NCBI RefSeq assembly: GCF_015627105.1
Contig: NZ_VTDM01000022.1
Span: forward strand, 1 to 46,942
Direction: 5' to 3'
Origin: Acinetobacter baretiae
GTDB lineage: Bacteria; Pseudomonadota; Gammaproteobacteria; Pseudomonadales; Moraxellaceae
DNA: 46,942 bases
Shown here: positions 28,087 through 36,535 of the stretch, piece by piece
Position numbering within the stretch: position 1 is the stretch's first letter
How the letters are laid out: each line of letters opens with the position of its first letter
Notes under the pieces: generated by a model
What the model was told of the DNA's origin: nothing
The model's input: the letters and a program-made list of their open reading frames with translations, nothing else
Databases searched by the model: none
Made by a program: the position numbers and the translations under genes

Positions 28087-28511
28087 AGATATTTCCTTTT
28101 TTATATGTATCTACCTTGATATTAGCGGAAAACATTCATTTTGATCTGTATAAGAACTGCTACATTTTAATGATCTGATGGTGTTTTATGTGTTGCAACG
28201 TCATGAAACGTATTTTATATGTGTTAAAACATCCTGCTTATATATTGAATGAATGAAAACCTCATAGGGTGTTTAACTTCACGGGCGGAACTCTCCCTCT
28301 ATAAGATTTTTTGCGAAGCAGTGCTTTTTAGATGAATAGCCCAACTGACGATGAGTCAGGTCTATTTTGATTTTCAATATACTATCGCATCGTAGCTATT
28401 GTTGCCCCTCTAGTTGTCAATAAAAAATAGGCTTTAAATACCAATATATAACACTTGAATGTTCGAAAAATCAAAGAGATTAAAGCCAAGATTATCCAAG
28501 ATGTTTAGGCT
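28087..28511. other. Non-coding stretch left of tnpB remnant
   Basis: AT-rich sequence with no open frame of note. A locally GC-richer patch around 28280-28345 may be the worn left end of the IS200/IS605-type element that supplied the tnpB remnant, but I could not define a border. Confidence 0.5.
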
Positions 28512-29161
28512 GAAATTAGAACAGTAACCATCAGTCAGTCTGCAATTAGACAATATTACGCATCTGTACTTGTAGAGCGTCAAAGCATATAGCTAAACCC
28601 ACAATGATTGATGCAAATCAAACGATTAGCATTGATTTAAAGCTAGAGTACTTCCTCATTCATTCAATCTAATGGGGTGAAAATAGAGAATTCTAGCTAT
28701 TGTCAGCGTCGTCAAATAGGTTGAGCAATCAGTCAAAAGACCTTTACTCGAAAGAAAAAAAGTTCAAAAAATTACCAACGTCAAAACGATGGGTCGCATC
28801 AAATTATGAGAAAGTCAGACATCAACGCCTCAATCAGCACCATCAATGAGTCCATAGACTCATTCGTGAAAACCAAGCAATGAGTTGTGTGATTGAAGAT
28901 TTAGGCATTAAAAACATAGTTAAGAATACTAAACTTGCCAAAGCTATGTTGGATGTTGGTTGGGGACAGTTCTTAACTGTATTGAATTATAAAGCGAAGT
29001 GGAATGGTCAAAATATTTTAGACATTGGTCGTTTCGTGCCAAGCTCTAAAGTCTATTTTCATTGTGGTTATGCCTACGATCAGATGTTATTACACATTCT
29101 TTATGGACGTGCCAAGATAGCGATAGTGTACATGATCATCAATCAATTTTGCATGAGCTGA
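28512..29161 (+). pseudogene. Decayed tnpB (IS200/IS605-family RNA-guided nuclease) remnant
   Basis: Pieces of a TnpB protein can be read in order but in shifting frames with stops: EIRTVTISQSAIRQYYASVL followed by ERQSI and a stop (from 28512); NQTISIDLKLEYF, matching the RuvC-I region where functional copies have D-x-G-L; KIENSSYCQRRQ; then one frame from about 28733 with KKFKKLPTSKRW, YEKVRHQRLNQHHQ, an in-frame TGA (28847-28849), VHRLIRENQAMSCVIEDLG, LAKAMLDVGWGQFLTVLNYK and GRFVPSSKVYFHCGYAYDQM. The last holds only the first Cys pair region of the zinc finger; the CPxCG and HDRDINAA parts are lost by frameshift. No TnpA is present. Clearly non-functional as a nuclease. Confidence 0.85.
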
Positions 29162-29345
29162 TGCACTAGGCGCAGTGCTGTATAAAGAGTTTCGACCTTG
29201 CGATATTTGTCGGTGCAAGTGCAATGTGGAAAGGTGCAGATATAAATCCTTGTGAAATATCTCTTTCAGGTCGCAAAGATTCCCCCACTATAGCGTTAGG
29301 TTAGTGGTGTGACTATGTCAATGAAAAGGTTATACTAACTATCAT
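29162..29345 (+). mobile_element. Probable right end of the tnpB element
   Basis: After the broken tnpB reading frame comes non-coding sequence with a local hairpin CCACTA (29286-29291)/TAGTGG (29303-29308), as expected where IS200/IS605-type elements keep their subterminal palindrome and where the omega-RNA is encoded. The exact end is not determinable by eye. Confidence 0.35.
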
Positions 29346-29370
29346 TTGATTTGTTTTTAGGTGTATTACT

Positions 29371-30009
29371 GTGCCCATTCAAGAAATTCGTCATCCGCTT
29401 ATTCGCCATAAAATTGGCTTGTTACGTCGTGCAAATATTAGTACAAAAAACTTTCGTGAGTTGTCTCAAGAAGTTACGATGTTACTCACGTATGAAGCAA
29501 CACAGGATTTGCTCGTAGTTGATCAAGAAATTGAAGGGTGGGCAGGGCCAGTGATGGCACAGCGTATTGCAGGGAAAAAAATCACAGTTGTACCTATTTT
29601 ACGTGCAGGTATTGGAATGCTAGATGGGTTTTTAAATCTGATTCCTAGTGCAAAAGTGAGTGTTTTAGGCTTAGAGCGTGATGAAGAAACACTTGAAGTG
29701 CGTACATACTATAAAAAATTAGTACCAGATGTTGCAAATCGTATAGCAATGATTATTGACCCAATGTTAGCCACAGGTAATTCACTCATTGCTGCCATTG
29801 ATGTATTAAAAGCCAGTGGCTGTAAGGATATTCGAGTAATGGTGTTGGTGGCGGCACCTGAAGGCATTCAAAAGGTTGAGAGTAAACATCCTGATGTGCG
29901 AATTTTTACAGCATCTGTAGATCAAGGATTAAATGAGCAAGGGTATATTGTGCCCGGCTTGGGTGATGCTGGAGATAAAATTTTTGGTAGTGTACAAAAA
30001 GGTGAATAA
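29371..30009 (+). CDS. upp: Uracil phosphoribosyltransferase
   Basis: Pyrimidine salvage: uracil plus PRPP to UMP. 212 residues with [47 protein letters not shown], the PRPP loop [20 protein letters not shown] (about 128-147) and the uracil-binding C-terminal [16 protein letters not shown]. Starts at GTG 29371, with TTTTAGGTG upstream. Single-gene unit followed by a strong terminator; no uracil permease gene is adjacent. Confidence 0.97.
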   Translation: MPIQEIRHPLIRHKIGLLRRANISTKNFRELSQEVTMLLTYEATQDLLVVDQEIEGWAGPVMAQRIAGKKITVVPILRAGIGMLDGFLNLIPSAKVSVLGLERDEETLEVRTYYKKLVPDVANRIAMIIDPMLATGNSLIAAIDVLKASGCKDIRVMVLVAAPEGIQKVESKHPDVRIFTASVDQGLNEQGYIVPGLGDAGDKIFGSVQKGE

Positions 30010-30022
30010 CTGAAAATGTATG

Positions 30023-30054
30023 GCCTGCATCGTGTTTGATGCAGGCTTTTTTTT
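30023..30054 (+). terminator. Intrinsic terminator after upp
   Basis: GCCTGCATC (30023-30031) with GATGCAGGC (30038-30046), six-base loop and eight T at 30047-30054. It reaches the stop codon of the convergent LysR gene. Confidence 0.95.
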
Positions 30055-30958
30055 ATAGACTCTCTAAAGACCTAGAAAATTTTGCTTCGCAAAATTTCAT
30101 AAAAAGTTTAAGTCCAGGGCCTTTATATTTTTGTTGATGTATAAGCATGTATAGTGGTCTTTTAAGTGACCAAAAAGGTGTTTTTAAGGTCACTAATTGA
30201 CCTGTTTCGAGCATGGGTTTTAATGCTAATTTAGAAATACACGATAGACCTAAACCACCAGCAATAATTTTTAATATGGCTTCATTGTGACCTAAAGTCA
30301 GACGAATGTTGGCGTTGTTAAGATCTTTTAAGATGACATTGTTAAAAACATCTCGTGTACCTGAGCCTTCTTCTCTTAATATCCATTCAATATCATTAAA
30401 ATCTTTAAGTGTCAGCGCTCTTTTGAGCTGTGCAAGCGGGTGGCTTGGAGAACAACACACTGCAAGTTCGTCATCATGCCAAGGTATGGTGTGTAATTGC
30501 GGTAAATGACATTCACCTTCAATTAATGCCAAATCTAATTGAAATTGGCTGACTGCTTCAATCATTTGTCGAGTATTACCGACTTGTAATTGTAAGTGGG
30601 CTTGGGGTTGGTATTTTAAAAAATCTGCCATGAGGTCTGGCATGAGATAATCACTGATTGTGAGCGTTGCCCCTAAACGTAAATCAATATTTTGTAATTC
30701 ACCTTTGGCAATCAATTCAAATGATTCACATCTACCTAAAATTTCTAATGCTTGCGGTAATAAAAAGCGACCAAGCTCATTAAGTTGTAGTCTTTTACCG
30801 AGACGATCAAATAATGGTACACCTAAACCATCTTCAAGATCTGCAAGTGCCATACTTGCTGCACTTTGAGTCAACTTAACCGCATCACTTGCTTTGGTAA
30901 CTGTACCTTCTTGTGCAACAGCAACAAAAACAGCAAGTTGGCGTAACGTCATACGCAT
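30053..30958 (-). CDS. finR: LysR-family regulator, FinR-like
   Basis: LysR-type regulator, 301 residues. N-terminal helix-turn-helix in VAQEGTVTKASDAVKLTQSA and ALADLEDGLGVPLFDRLGKR; effector domain (about 90-290) with DLRLGATLTISDYLMPDLMA, a redox- or small-ligand type pocket. It is divergent from fpr, the arrangement of finR and fprA in Pseudomonas, where FinR activates fprA in response to superoxide or related stress. Assignment to FinR rests mainly on this context plus family, so the symbol is provisional. A second Met two codons in is an alternative start. Confidence 0.8.
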   Translation of the reverse strand: MRMTLRQLAVFVAVAQEGTVTKASDAVKLTQSAASMALADLEDGLGVPLFDRLGKRLQLNELGRFLLPQALEILGRCESFELIAKGELQNIDLRLGATLTISDYLMPDLMADFLKYQPQAHLQLQVGNTRQMIEAVSQFQLDLALIEGECHLPQLHTIPWHDDELAVCCSPSHPLAQLKRALTLKDFNDIEWILREEGSGTRDVFNNVILKDLNNANIRLTLGHNEAILKIIAGGLGLSCISKLALKPMLETGQLVTLKTPFWSLKRPLYMLIHQQKYKGPGLKLFMKFCEAKFSRSLESL

Positions 30959-30992
30959 AGTAGGGGCCTTAAATGGAAAAATATCAATATTT

Positions 30993-31015
30993 ATGAGGTC
31001 ATGCTAACATGAGGT
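30993..31015. promoter_or_regulatory. Direct repeat in the finR/fpr intergenic region
   Basis: ATGAGGT occurs at 30993-30999 and 31009-31015, 16 bases apart, each followed by a TAAC motif within 10 bases, in the middle of the 81-base gap between the divergent starts. The spacing is suited to a LysR protein. Binding is inferred only. Confidence 0.35.
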
Positions 31016-31039
31016 TAACATTTGTCATACATTGAAATT

Positions 31040-31801
31040 ATGAGTCTTGAAAAATTTACCATTGAAACAGTGTTGTCGGTGAAACGTTGGTCAGACCATT
31101 TGTTTAGTTTTACCATGACGCGCCCTCAAGCCTTTAAATTTACTGCAGGACAGTTTGCTCGGATTGGATTGTGTGTAGAAGGTGAATTAGTGGTGCGAGC
31201 CTATTCAGTTGTTTCTTCACCCTATGATGAAACATTAGAGTTCTTTTCGATTGTTGTGCCAAATGGTGCTTTTACGTCGCATTTAAATGAATTAACCGTA
31301 GGTACAGATATTTATTTAGAAAAAGTGGCTTACGGTTTTTTGACATTGGCGCGTTATCAGTCACCTGAACCACACGATCTATGGTTACTTGCTACAGGAA
31401 CAGGTGTTGCACCATTTTTATCTATGTTACAAGATTTTGAGGTATGGAAAAACTATCAATCGATTTATTTGGCGTATAGTGTACGTACACGTGAAGAATT
31501 GGCATACGTAGATCAGATACAGCATATTGTAGATGTTTTTTCAGAAGGGCATCAGGGGTTTAAATTTATACCCATTATTACTCGTGACTCATCTGCTGTA
31601 CTCAATCAACGATTGCCGACATTGATTGAAACAGGTGATTTAGAAAATATTGCCGCACGTCAATTGAGTGCTGAAACTAGCCATGTCATGTTGTGTGGTA
31701 ATCCACAAATGGTCGAAGATACTAAAAATGCTTTAAAAGGCAAAGGCCTGACAATGAATAGAAGAGGTGTCGGAAATATTGCAGTAGAAAACTACTGGTA
31801 A
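31040..31801 (+). CDS. fpr: Ferredoxin/flavodoxin--NADP+ reductase
   Basis: FAD enzyme exchanging electrons between NADPH and ferredoxin or flavodoxin. From the ATG at 31040 it has 253 residues and starts MSLEKFTIETVLSVKRW, aligning with Pseudomonas FprA; a TTG at 31022 would add six residues without need. FAD-binding RAYSVVSSPYDETLEFFSI and GAFTSHL, NADP-binding LLATGTGVAPFLSMLQD, and VMLCGNPQMVEDT. The C-terminal tail ends AVENYW, with the aromatic residue expected near the flavin. Divergent from the LysR gene; its stop is only 3 bases from the stop of the convergent hypothetical gene. Confidence 0.93.
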   Translation: MSLEKFTIETVLSVKRWSDHLFSFTMTRPQAFKFTAGQFARIGLCVEGELVVRAYSVVSSPYDETLEFFSIVVPNGAFTSHLNELTVGTDIYLEKVAYGFLTLARYQSPEPHDLWLLATGTGVAPFLSMLQDFEVWKNYQSIYLAYSVRTREELAYVDQIQHIVDVFSEGHQGFKFIPIITRDSSAVLNQRLPTLIETGDLENIAARQLSAETSHVMLCGNPQMVEDTKNALKGKGLTMNRRGVGNIAVENYW

Positions 31802-31804
31802 TAT

Positions 31805-32230
31805 TTAGTGCATGAAATTATCTAGACTCGTGCGTATTTCAGCCAATGCTGTGTTTAAGTCAGAGGTAATCCATGTAGGTTCAAAAAATCCTGCATAAAA
31901 TTCGACACGATCTGAAGGAATAAGCAGACGAATTGGACATTCTTCATCGACTAAACGCCAAGGAATGATTGGAGTTTCTTGGTCTATAAATGGTGTGACA
32001 TTACGAATATCGATAACAATTGCTGCAATGCATTCTTCAGGTGCGGGAATGAGGGAGAATTCGTCTGTCTTACGGCGCATATATTCAAGATCTTCCCACT
32101 GAAATGCATAACCTGCTTTATGAAATTCAATAATACCGATGATATGCCGATCACGTGATAAATGTACGTGGCATGTATGAGTCATATCAGTATTAAGGTC
32201 AAGTGAAATGGGGGTAAGCGTGTATGCCAT
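31805..32230 (-). CDS. Hypothetical protein (141 residues)
   Basis: Soluble acidic protein without signal peptide or membrane helix and with no domain I can name. Notable segments are HVHLSRDRHIIGIIEFHKAG, FQWEDLEYMRRKTDEFSLIP, IDIRNVTPFIDQETPIIPWR and FFEPTWITSDLNTALAE. Predicted mixed alpha/beta. Base and codon use match the surrounding core genes and it converges on fpr with a 3-base gap, so it is probably real. No terminator separates the two genes, so their transcripts likely overlap. Confidence 0.7.
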   Translation of the reverse strand: MAYTLTPISLDLNTDMTHTCHVHLSRDRHIIGIIEFHKAGYAFQWEDLEYMRRKTDEFSLIPAPEECIAAIVIDIRNVTPFIDQETPIIPWRLVDEECPIRLLIPSDRVEFYAGFFEPTWITSDLNTALAEIRTSLDNFMH

Positions 32231-32459
32231 ACAATGAGAGTATTTTAAAAATTGGTGCCCATTATATCTTATTTATACATGCTCAGAAAATACCACATCT
32301 GTTTTAGCCTGTGTATTGGCTTAACTATTTTTAGTATTGTATTCATGCAGTTATTTTTATGTTTATTGTTACTTAAAATCAGAAAATTTCGTTTACATTG
32401 TATACTCAATCAGTCTAAAAAAGTATCTGTTTGCCAATTTTAAGATAAATAGAGCACAT

Positions 32460-32490
32460 TTTTGTTCATAGTTATTATAATGGAACAAAA
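32460..32490. promoter_or_regulatory. Dyad over a -10 box upstream of the TM-repeat protein
   Basis: TTTTGTTC (32460-32467) and GAACAAAA (32483-32490) form perfect 8-base arms around a 15-base centre that contains TATAAT (32476-32481). The gene starts 37 bases later. A regulator bound here would cover the promoter. The -35 region is poor, as expected for a regulated promoter. Confidence 0.45.
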
Positions 32491-32526
32491 ATATTTAAAT
32501 TTGCAATAAAAACAAGAGGTATAAAA

Positions 32527-34092
32527 ATGAATGAGTACTTTTCAAGTATGAGAGGCGGCGTCAATTTTAGTTACTATTGGAGCCAACTACAGCCAATTTT
32601 AGGTGCAATCGCTGTATTTATTATTTGTTGGATTTTAGCATTAGCAGTTGCCGCTGGTGTTAAAAAGGCACTTGGTGCTGCCAATATGAACAAACATTTG
32701 TCTTCTGCAACAGGACATACACCAGATTATGAAAGTTTAACGTCTAAATTTGCATTTTGGTTTATTTTAATCTTGGGTATTGTTGCTGCACTTAATATTT
32801 TAAATATTAATAGCGTAAGTGCACCATTTAGCCAAATGATTACACAAGTTCTTGTATTTATTCCAAATGTGATTTCTGCATTAGTCGTTGGTGGCATTGG
32901 CTGGATCATTGCACGTCTTGCAAAAGCAGGGTTAACCAAATTATTAGCTAAAACAGAACTTGATGAAAAGTTAAGTAATCAAGTCGGTGTACAACCGATT
33001 AGCGATAATATTTCTAATATTGTGTATTGGTTAATCTTACTTTTATTCTTACCATTGGTACTGTCGATTTTACATTTAGACGGTTTACTATCGCCAATTC
33101 AAAACATGGTGAATGATGTTGTTGGCTTTATTCCAAACATCTTCATTGCAGGTGTAATCGCATTCGTTGGTTATATTATTGCTAAAATTGTACGTGGTAT
33201 TATTGAGGGTGTGGTCAGTGGTTTTGGCTTGCAAGCACAAGTTGAAAAAATTGGTTTATTCAAAAATACCAGTGTCGGCAAAGTCCTTGGTTCATTTGTA
33301 TTTGCTTTAATTATTGTAACGAGTTTGATTATTTCGTTTGAAGCACTAGGTATTGAAGCGATTTCACAACCTGCAACAGCGATGTTAAATCAAATCATGT
33401 ATGCAATACCAAATCTTATTGCTGCAGGTCTGATTTTAATTATTGCTTATATTGTTTCTCGTTTTGTTGCAGGTTTAGTACAAGATGTACTTTCAGGCAC
33501 AGGTGTAGACGATGTTCCTGCAAAATTAGATGTACAACGTTTCATGGGTGAAACTAAAGTGTCTTCAGTGGTTGGTACACTGATTGTATTTTTCACCATG
33601 TTGTTTGCAGTATCAGAGGCATCAAACCGTTTAGGATTTGAACAAATTAGCAATTTAATTGCAATGTTTATTCAATTTGGTGCAAGCATTTTACTTGGCG
33701 CGGTGATTTTAGTCATCGGTTTTTGGTTAGCCAATGTGGTTGCCAATATTGTACAACGTGGCGAGTACAGTAGTTCTCGTTGGTTAGGTAATGTTGTCCG
33801 TATTCTTATTATGGGCCTTGTGCTTGCAATGGGATTACGTGCGATGGGTATTGCAGACTCTATTGTTAATCTTGCATTCGGTTTGACGTTAGGTGCGGTT
33901 GCTGTTGCGTTTGCTTTGGCTTTTGGTTTAGGCGGTCGCCAACCTGCAGAACGTATTCTTACGTGTTTACTTGATAAATCTAAAGTAGACAACAAAGAAG
34001 ATAAAAAACCTGAAGTTGATGCAAAAAATACCAAAGAAAATACAGATGAAGTAAATCCGTATGATCCCAAAAATGAAAACCCAAATGCTTAA
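32527..34092 (+). CDS. Membrane protein with four-to-five TM_helix-type repeats, mechanosensitive-channel-like
   Basis: 521 residues. The chain is built from repeats about 90 residues apart, each with an IPN/membrane-helix/IA(K/R) pattern: FIPNVISALVVGGIGWIIAR (about 111-130), FIPNIFIAGVIAFVGYIIAK (201-220), AIPNLIAAGLILIIAYIVSR (293-312), FGASILLGAVILVIGFWLAN (about 384-403), plus a looser one at 22-50. This is the conserved TM_helix module (PF05552-like) of proteins annotated as small-conductance mechanosensitive channels, but I see no MscS beta-domain. C terminus is a charged tail (KSKVDNKEDKKPEVDAKN). AGAGG precedes the ATG. Ion-channel function is family-based inference. Confidence 0.8.
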   Translation: MNEYFSSMRGGVNFSYYWSQLQPILGAIAVFIICWILALAVAAGVKKALGAANMNKHLSSATGHTPDYESLTSKFAFWFILILGIVAALNILNINSVSAPFSQMITQVLVFIPNVISALVVGGIGWIIARLAKAGLTKLLAKTELDEKLSNQVGVQPISDNISNIVYWLILLLFLPLVLSILHLDGLLSPIQNMVNDVVGFIPNIFIAGVIAFVGYIIAKIVRGIIEGVVSGFGLQAQVEKIGLFKNTSVGKVLGSFVFALIIVTSLIISFEALGIEAISQPATAMLNQIMYAIPNLIAAGLILIIAYIVSRFVAGLVQDVLSGTGVDDVPAKLDVQRFMGETKVSSVVGTLIVFFTMLFAVSEASNRLGFEQISNLIAMFIQFGASILLGAVILVIGFWLANVVANIVQRGEYSSSRWLGNVVRILIMGLVLAMGLRAMGIADSIVNLAFGLTLGAVAVAFALAFGLGGRQPAERILTCLLDKSKVDNKEDKKPEVDAKNTKENTDEVNPYDPKNENPNA

Positions 34093-34115
34093 TGATGATT
34101 AATTCATGCTGTTCT

Positions 34116-34149
34116 ATTCGACTGTCTTTTGACAGTCGAATGGTTTTTT
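34116..34149 (+). terminator. Intrinsic terminator between TM-repeat gene and small membrane protein
   Basis: ATTCGACTGTC (34116-34126) with GACAGTCGAAT (34131-34141), four-base loop, then GGTTTTTT. It ends 13 bases before the next ATG, with that gene's ribosome-binding site immediately after the T-run. Confidence 0.92.
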
Positions 34150-34162
34150 AAAGGAGTAAGAT

Positions 34163-34396
34163 ATGTTTGGCAGTAATAAAAAAAAGCCGGGTTATTTAGC
34201 CCCAATCGTAATTACAGGTATTACCGCTGGGGTGCTTTATAAAGCATATAAAGCGATTTTTGTTGAGAGTAATGAGATCAGTGGTTTAGAGCGAGAGCCA
34301 GAAAAGCCTTTACCTCGCACAGTTAGTCACGAACCTAAAGATGTTGATGACTTAGCCAATGATAAAGATACAGACGAACCCCTCACGTCTAAATAA
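34163..34396 (+). CDS. Small membrane-anchored protein (77 residues), unknown function
   Basis: Short basic N terminus (FGSNKKKPG), one probable transmembrane helix (about 10-32: YLAPIVITGITAGVLYKAYK), then an acidic, disordered-looking tail rich in Glu, Asp and Pro. AAAGGAGTAAG lies 6 bases before the ATG, a very strong ribosome-binding site. It follows the membrane-repeat gene on the same strand, with a terminator in between, so it is made either from read-through or from a promoter I cannot see. The pair may work together at the inner membrane; that is inference from position only. Confidence 0.75.
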   Translation: MFGSNKKKPGYLAPIVITGITAGVLYKAYKAIFVESNEISGLEREPEKPLPRTVSHEPKDVDDLANDKDTDEPLTSK

Positions 34397-34399
34397 GTT

Positions 34400-35602
34400 T
34401 TAGATGTATTCTGCGGCAGCTGCCGCAGATGACCAAGCCCATTGAAAGTTATACCCTCCCAAATGACCTGTTACATCTAATATCTCCCCAATAAAAAACA
34501 GACCATTGATATAATTACTCTGCATTGTTTTTGAAGAGACTTCTGTTGTATCTACTCCCCCGAGCGTTACTTCCGCTGTTCGATAACCTTCAGTACCTGA
34601 GGGTTTTACTTCAAACTCGTGAAGTTTTTGTGCAATAGCTTGTAAGCGTTGGTCATTGATTTGGCCTATTGCAAGTTCACTGTCTTGAGGCCAAACTAAT
34701 TTTTGTAATTCTAAAACAATATTTTTTGTGGTAAGTGAGAGTAAGAGTGTTCGTAAAAGTGATTTGGCCTGTTGTTGTTTTTTTTCTTTGAAAAATTGGA
34801 CTAAATCCTGACGTGGAAAGAAGTTAATATAAAAAGATTCGCCCGCATGCCAATAATTAGACAATTGCAGTGCGCTTGGGCCACTTAAACCACGGTGAGT
34901 AAAGAGCATTGCTTCGGTAAATGTGGCTTTAGAATTAGAAAGGGTAACGTCTAAAGCATTACCACTGAGTTTGGTTGCACTTTCTTTGATATAATCTGAA
35001 AATGTGAAGGGTACAAGCCCTGCACGTGTATCAAACACTTGATGTCCAAATTGCTTGGCAATGTGGTAGCCAATTCCTGACCCACCTAACGTAGGAATAG
35101 ATAACCCACCTGTTGCAACAACTACAGATTCACAGCTAAAAGTACCTTGCGATGTATGGACTGTAAACTGGCCATTCGGCTGTTTTTTCACCGCGCTAAT
35201 ATCATGTTGGGTTCGAATAGATACCGATTGGCTTTTCTCACACTCATCTAATAACATGTTTAAAATGAGTTTGGAGCCCTTTGTTGTAAATAGTTGCCCA
35301 TGTTTTCGTTCTTCATATTCAATGCCATGCTCACAGACTAGACCAATAAAGTCCCACTGTGTGTAGCGAGAGAGTGCAGATTTAACAAAGTGTGGGTTAT
35401 GGCATAAATAGTGATGAGGTTCGATATCTAAATTGGTGAAATTGCATTTACCACCACCAGACATTAAGATTTTTTTACCCACTTTGTTGGCTTTTTCTAA
35501 AACCAAGACGTTACGTTTTTTTTGACCAGCCAGTGCCGCTAGCATCAGTCCAGCTGCACCTGCACCTAATACAATAACATCAAAGTGGTTGTCCATCGTC
35601 AT
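34400..35602 (-). CDS. HI0933/YhiN-family FAD-dependent oxidoreductase
   Basis: Flavoprotein of the HI0933 family, whose physiological substrate is not established. 400 residues: N-terminal dinucleotide fold VIVLGAGAAGLMLAALAGQK, then EKANKVGKKILMSGGGKCNF, internal CESVVVATGGLSIPTLGGSG, LFTHRGLSGPSALQLS, and the C-terminal hallmark LGGYNFQWAWSSAAAAAEYI. Full length. Its stop is 3 bases from the stop of the convergent 77-residue gene. Confidence 0.92.
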   Translation of the reverse strand: MTMDNHFDVIVLGAGAAGLMLAALAGQKKRNVLVLEKANKVGKKILMSGGGKCNFTNLDIEPHHYLCHNPHFVKSALSRYTQWDFIGLVCEHGIEYEERKHGQLFTTKGSKLILNMLLDECEKSQSVSIRTQHDISAVKKQPNGQFTVHTSQGTFSCESVVVATGGLSIPTLGGSGIGYHIAKQFGHQVFDTRAGLVPFTFSDYIKESATKLSGNALDVTLSNSKATFTEAMLFTHRGLSGPSALQLSNYWHAGESFYINFFPRQDLVQFFKEKKQQQAKSLLRTLLLSLTTKNIVLELQKLVWPQDSELAIGQINDQRLQAIAQKLHEFEVKPSGTEGYRTAEVTLGGVDTTEVSSKTMQSNYINGLFFIGEILDVTGHLGGYNFQWAWSSAAAAAEYI

Positions 35603-35660
35603 TACGCCGTACTAAAAAAAGCAGGGCATTATACCTGATTTATACAAAGATACAGTGTTT

Positions 35661-36527
35661 TTAGGGCATTAAGCTGGCTTTACCTTGTAAACCACCGCTA
35701 TGAATGAGCAGTATTTTGCTGTGTTTTGGAAAATAGTTTTGAGAGATCAAATCAAATACAGCATATACCATTTTTCCTGTATAAATGGGTTCTAATGGAA
35801 TGTGATATGTTTGCTCAAATTTTTTGATAAAATGAATCAGTTCATCAGATATTTTAGCATAACCACCAAAATGATAATGATGATGCAAGGTCCAGTGCGA
35901 TTGTGTGGTGAGCGTTTGAATGTGCTGTTGTAGAAAATTTTCTTTTAATATTGAAATACCCAAAATATGGTTTTTTGATGTTGTTGATTCAATCAAGCCT
36001 GCAATAGTTCCTCCTGTTCCAACCGCAACACAAATGAAATCATAATATTGTTTTTCAGCTGTTGTTAAAATATCTTGACACCCTTGTATGGCAAGATGGT
36101 TTGTTCCGCCTTCAGGAATAATATAACTGTTGGGGTAATGTTGCTGAAGTTGTAATAAAAATGCATCATCATGCCTTTGTTTGTAAGTGGCACGATCTAT
36201 AAACTCTAATTGCATACCAAAGTGATGCGCTTGTGTGAGCGTAGTATTTAAGGGCTTATCTCTTAGTTCATCACCACGAATGATGCCTATACTCTGTAGT
36301 TGATGTTGTTGAGCACTATATGCGGTCGCTAAAATATGATTAGAATATGCTCCACCAAAGGTAATGAGTGTATCTTTTTTGAGTCGAATGGCCTCTTGTA
36401 TATTGTACTTCAGTTTGAAAAACTTATTACCTGATACAAAAGGATGGATTTGATCCAAACGTTTAATGTCGAGTACACAGTGCGAATGATGCAAAATGTG
36501 CTCGATCGGTGTAGGGTTTGTCAACAT
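35661..36527 (-). CDS. PLP-dependent enzyme, ACC deaminase / D-cysteine desulfhydrase family
   Basis: Fold-type II PLP enzyme. The PLP lysine is in VSGNKFFKLKYN (Lys35), the Asn-Ser phosphate contact in TFGGAYSNHILATAY, the glycine-rich phosphate loop in VAVGTGGTIAGL, and the C terminus has LIHSGGLQGKASL. 288 residues, shorter than classical ACC deaminase (about 340) but like many short bacterial members. Substrate could be D-cysteine, 1-aminocyclopropane-1-carboxylate or another amino acid; sequence alone does not say. It starts 8 bases after the HlyD-type gene, so it is the last gene of the efflux operon. Confidence 0.85.
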   Translation of the reverse strand: MLTNPTPIEHILHHSHCVLDIKRLDQIHPFVSGNKFFKLKYNIQEAIRLKKDTLITFGGAYSNHILATAYSAQQHQLQSIGIIRGDELRDKPLNTTLTQAHHFGMQLEFIDRATYKQRHDDAFLLQLQQHYPNSYIIPEGGTNHLAIQGCQDILTTAEKQYYDFICVAVGTGGTIAGLIESTTSKNHILGISILKENFLQQHIQTLTTQSHWTLHHHYHFGGYAKISDELIHFIKKFEQTYHIPLEPIYTGKMVYAVFDLISQNYFPKHSKILLIHSGGLQGKASLMP

Positions 36528-36535
36528 AACATGGC

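Noticed and set aside
28880..29161. 93-codon frame as an independent gene
   Set aside because: Its sequence continues the TnpB reading upstream past a stop codon and ends in a frameshift, so it is part of a pseudogene.
32252..32443. 63-codon hydrophobic frame before the TM-repeat gene
   Set aside because: It needs a TTG start without a ribosome-binding site; the hydrophobicity is explained by T-rich intergenic DNA.
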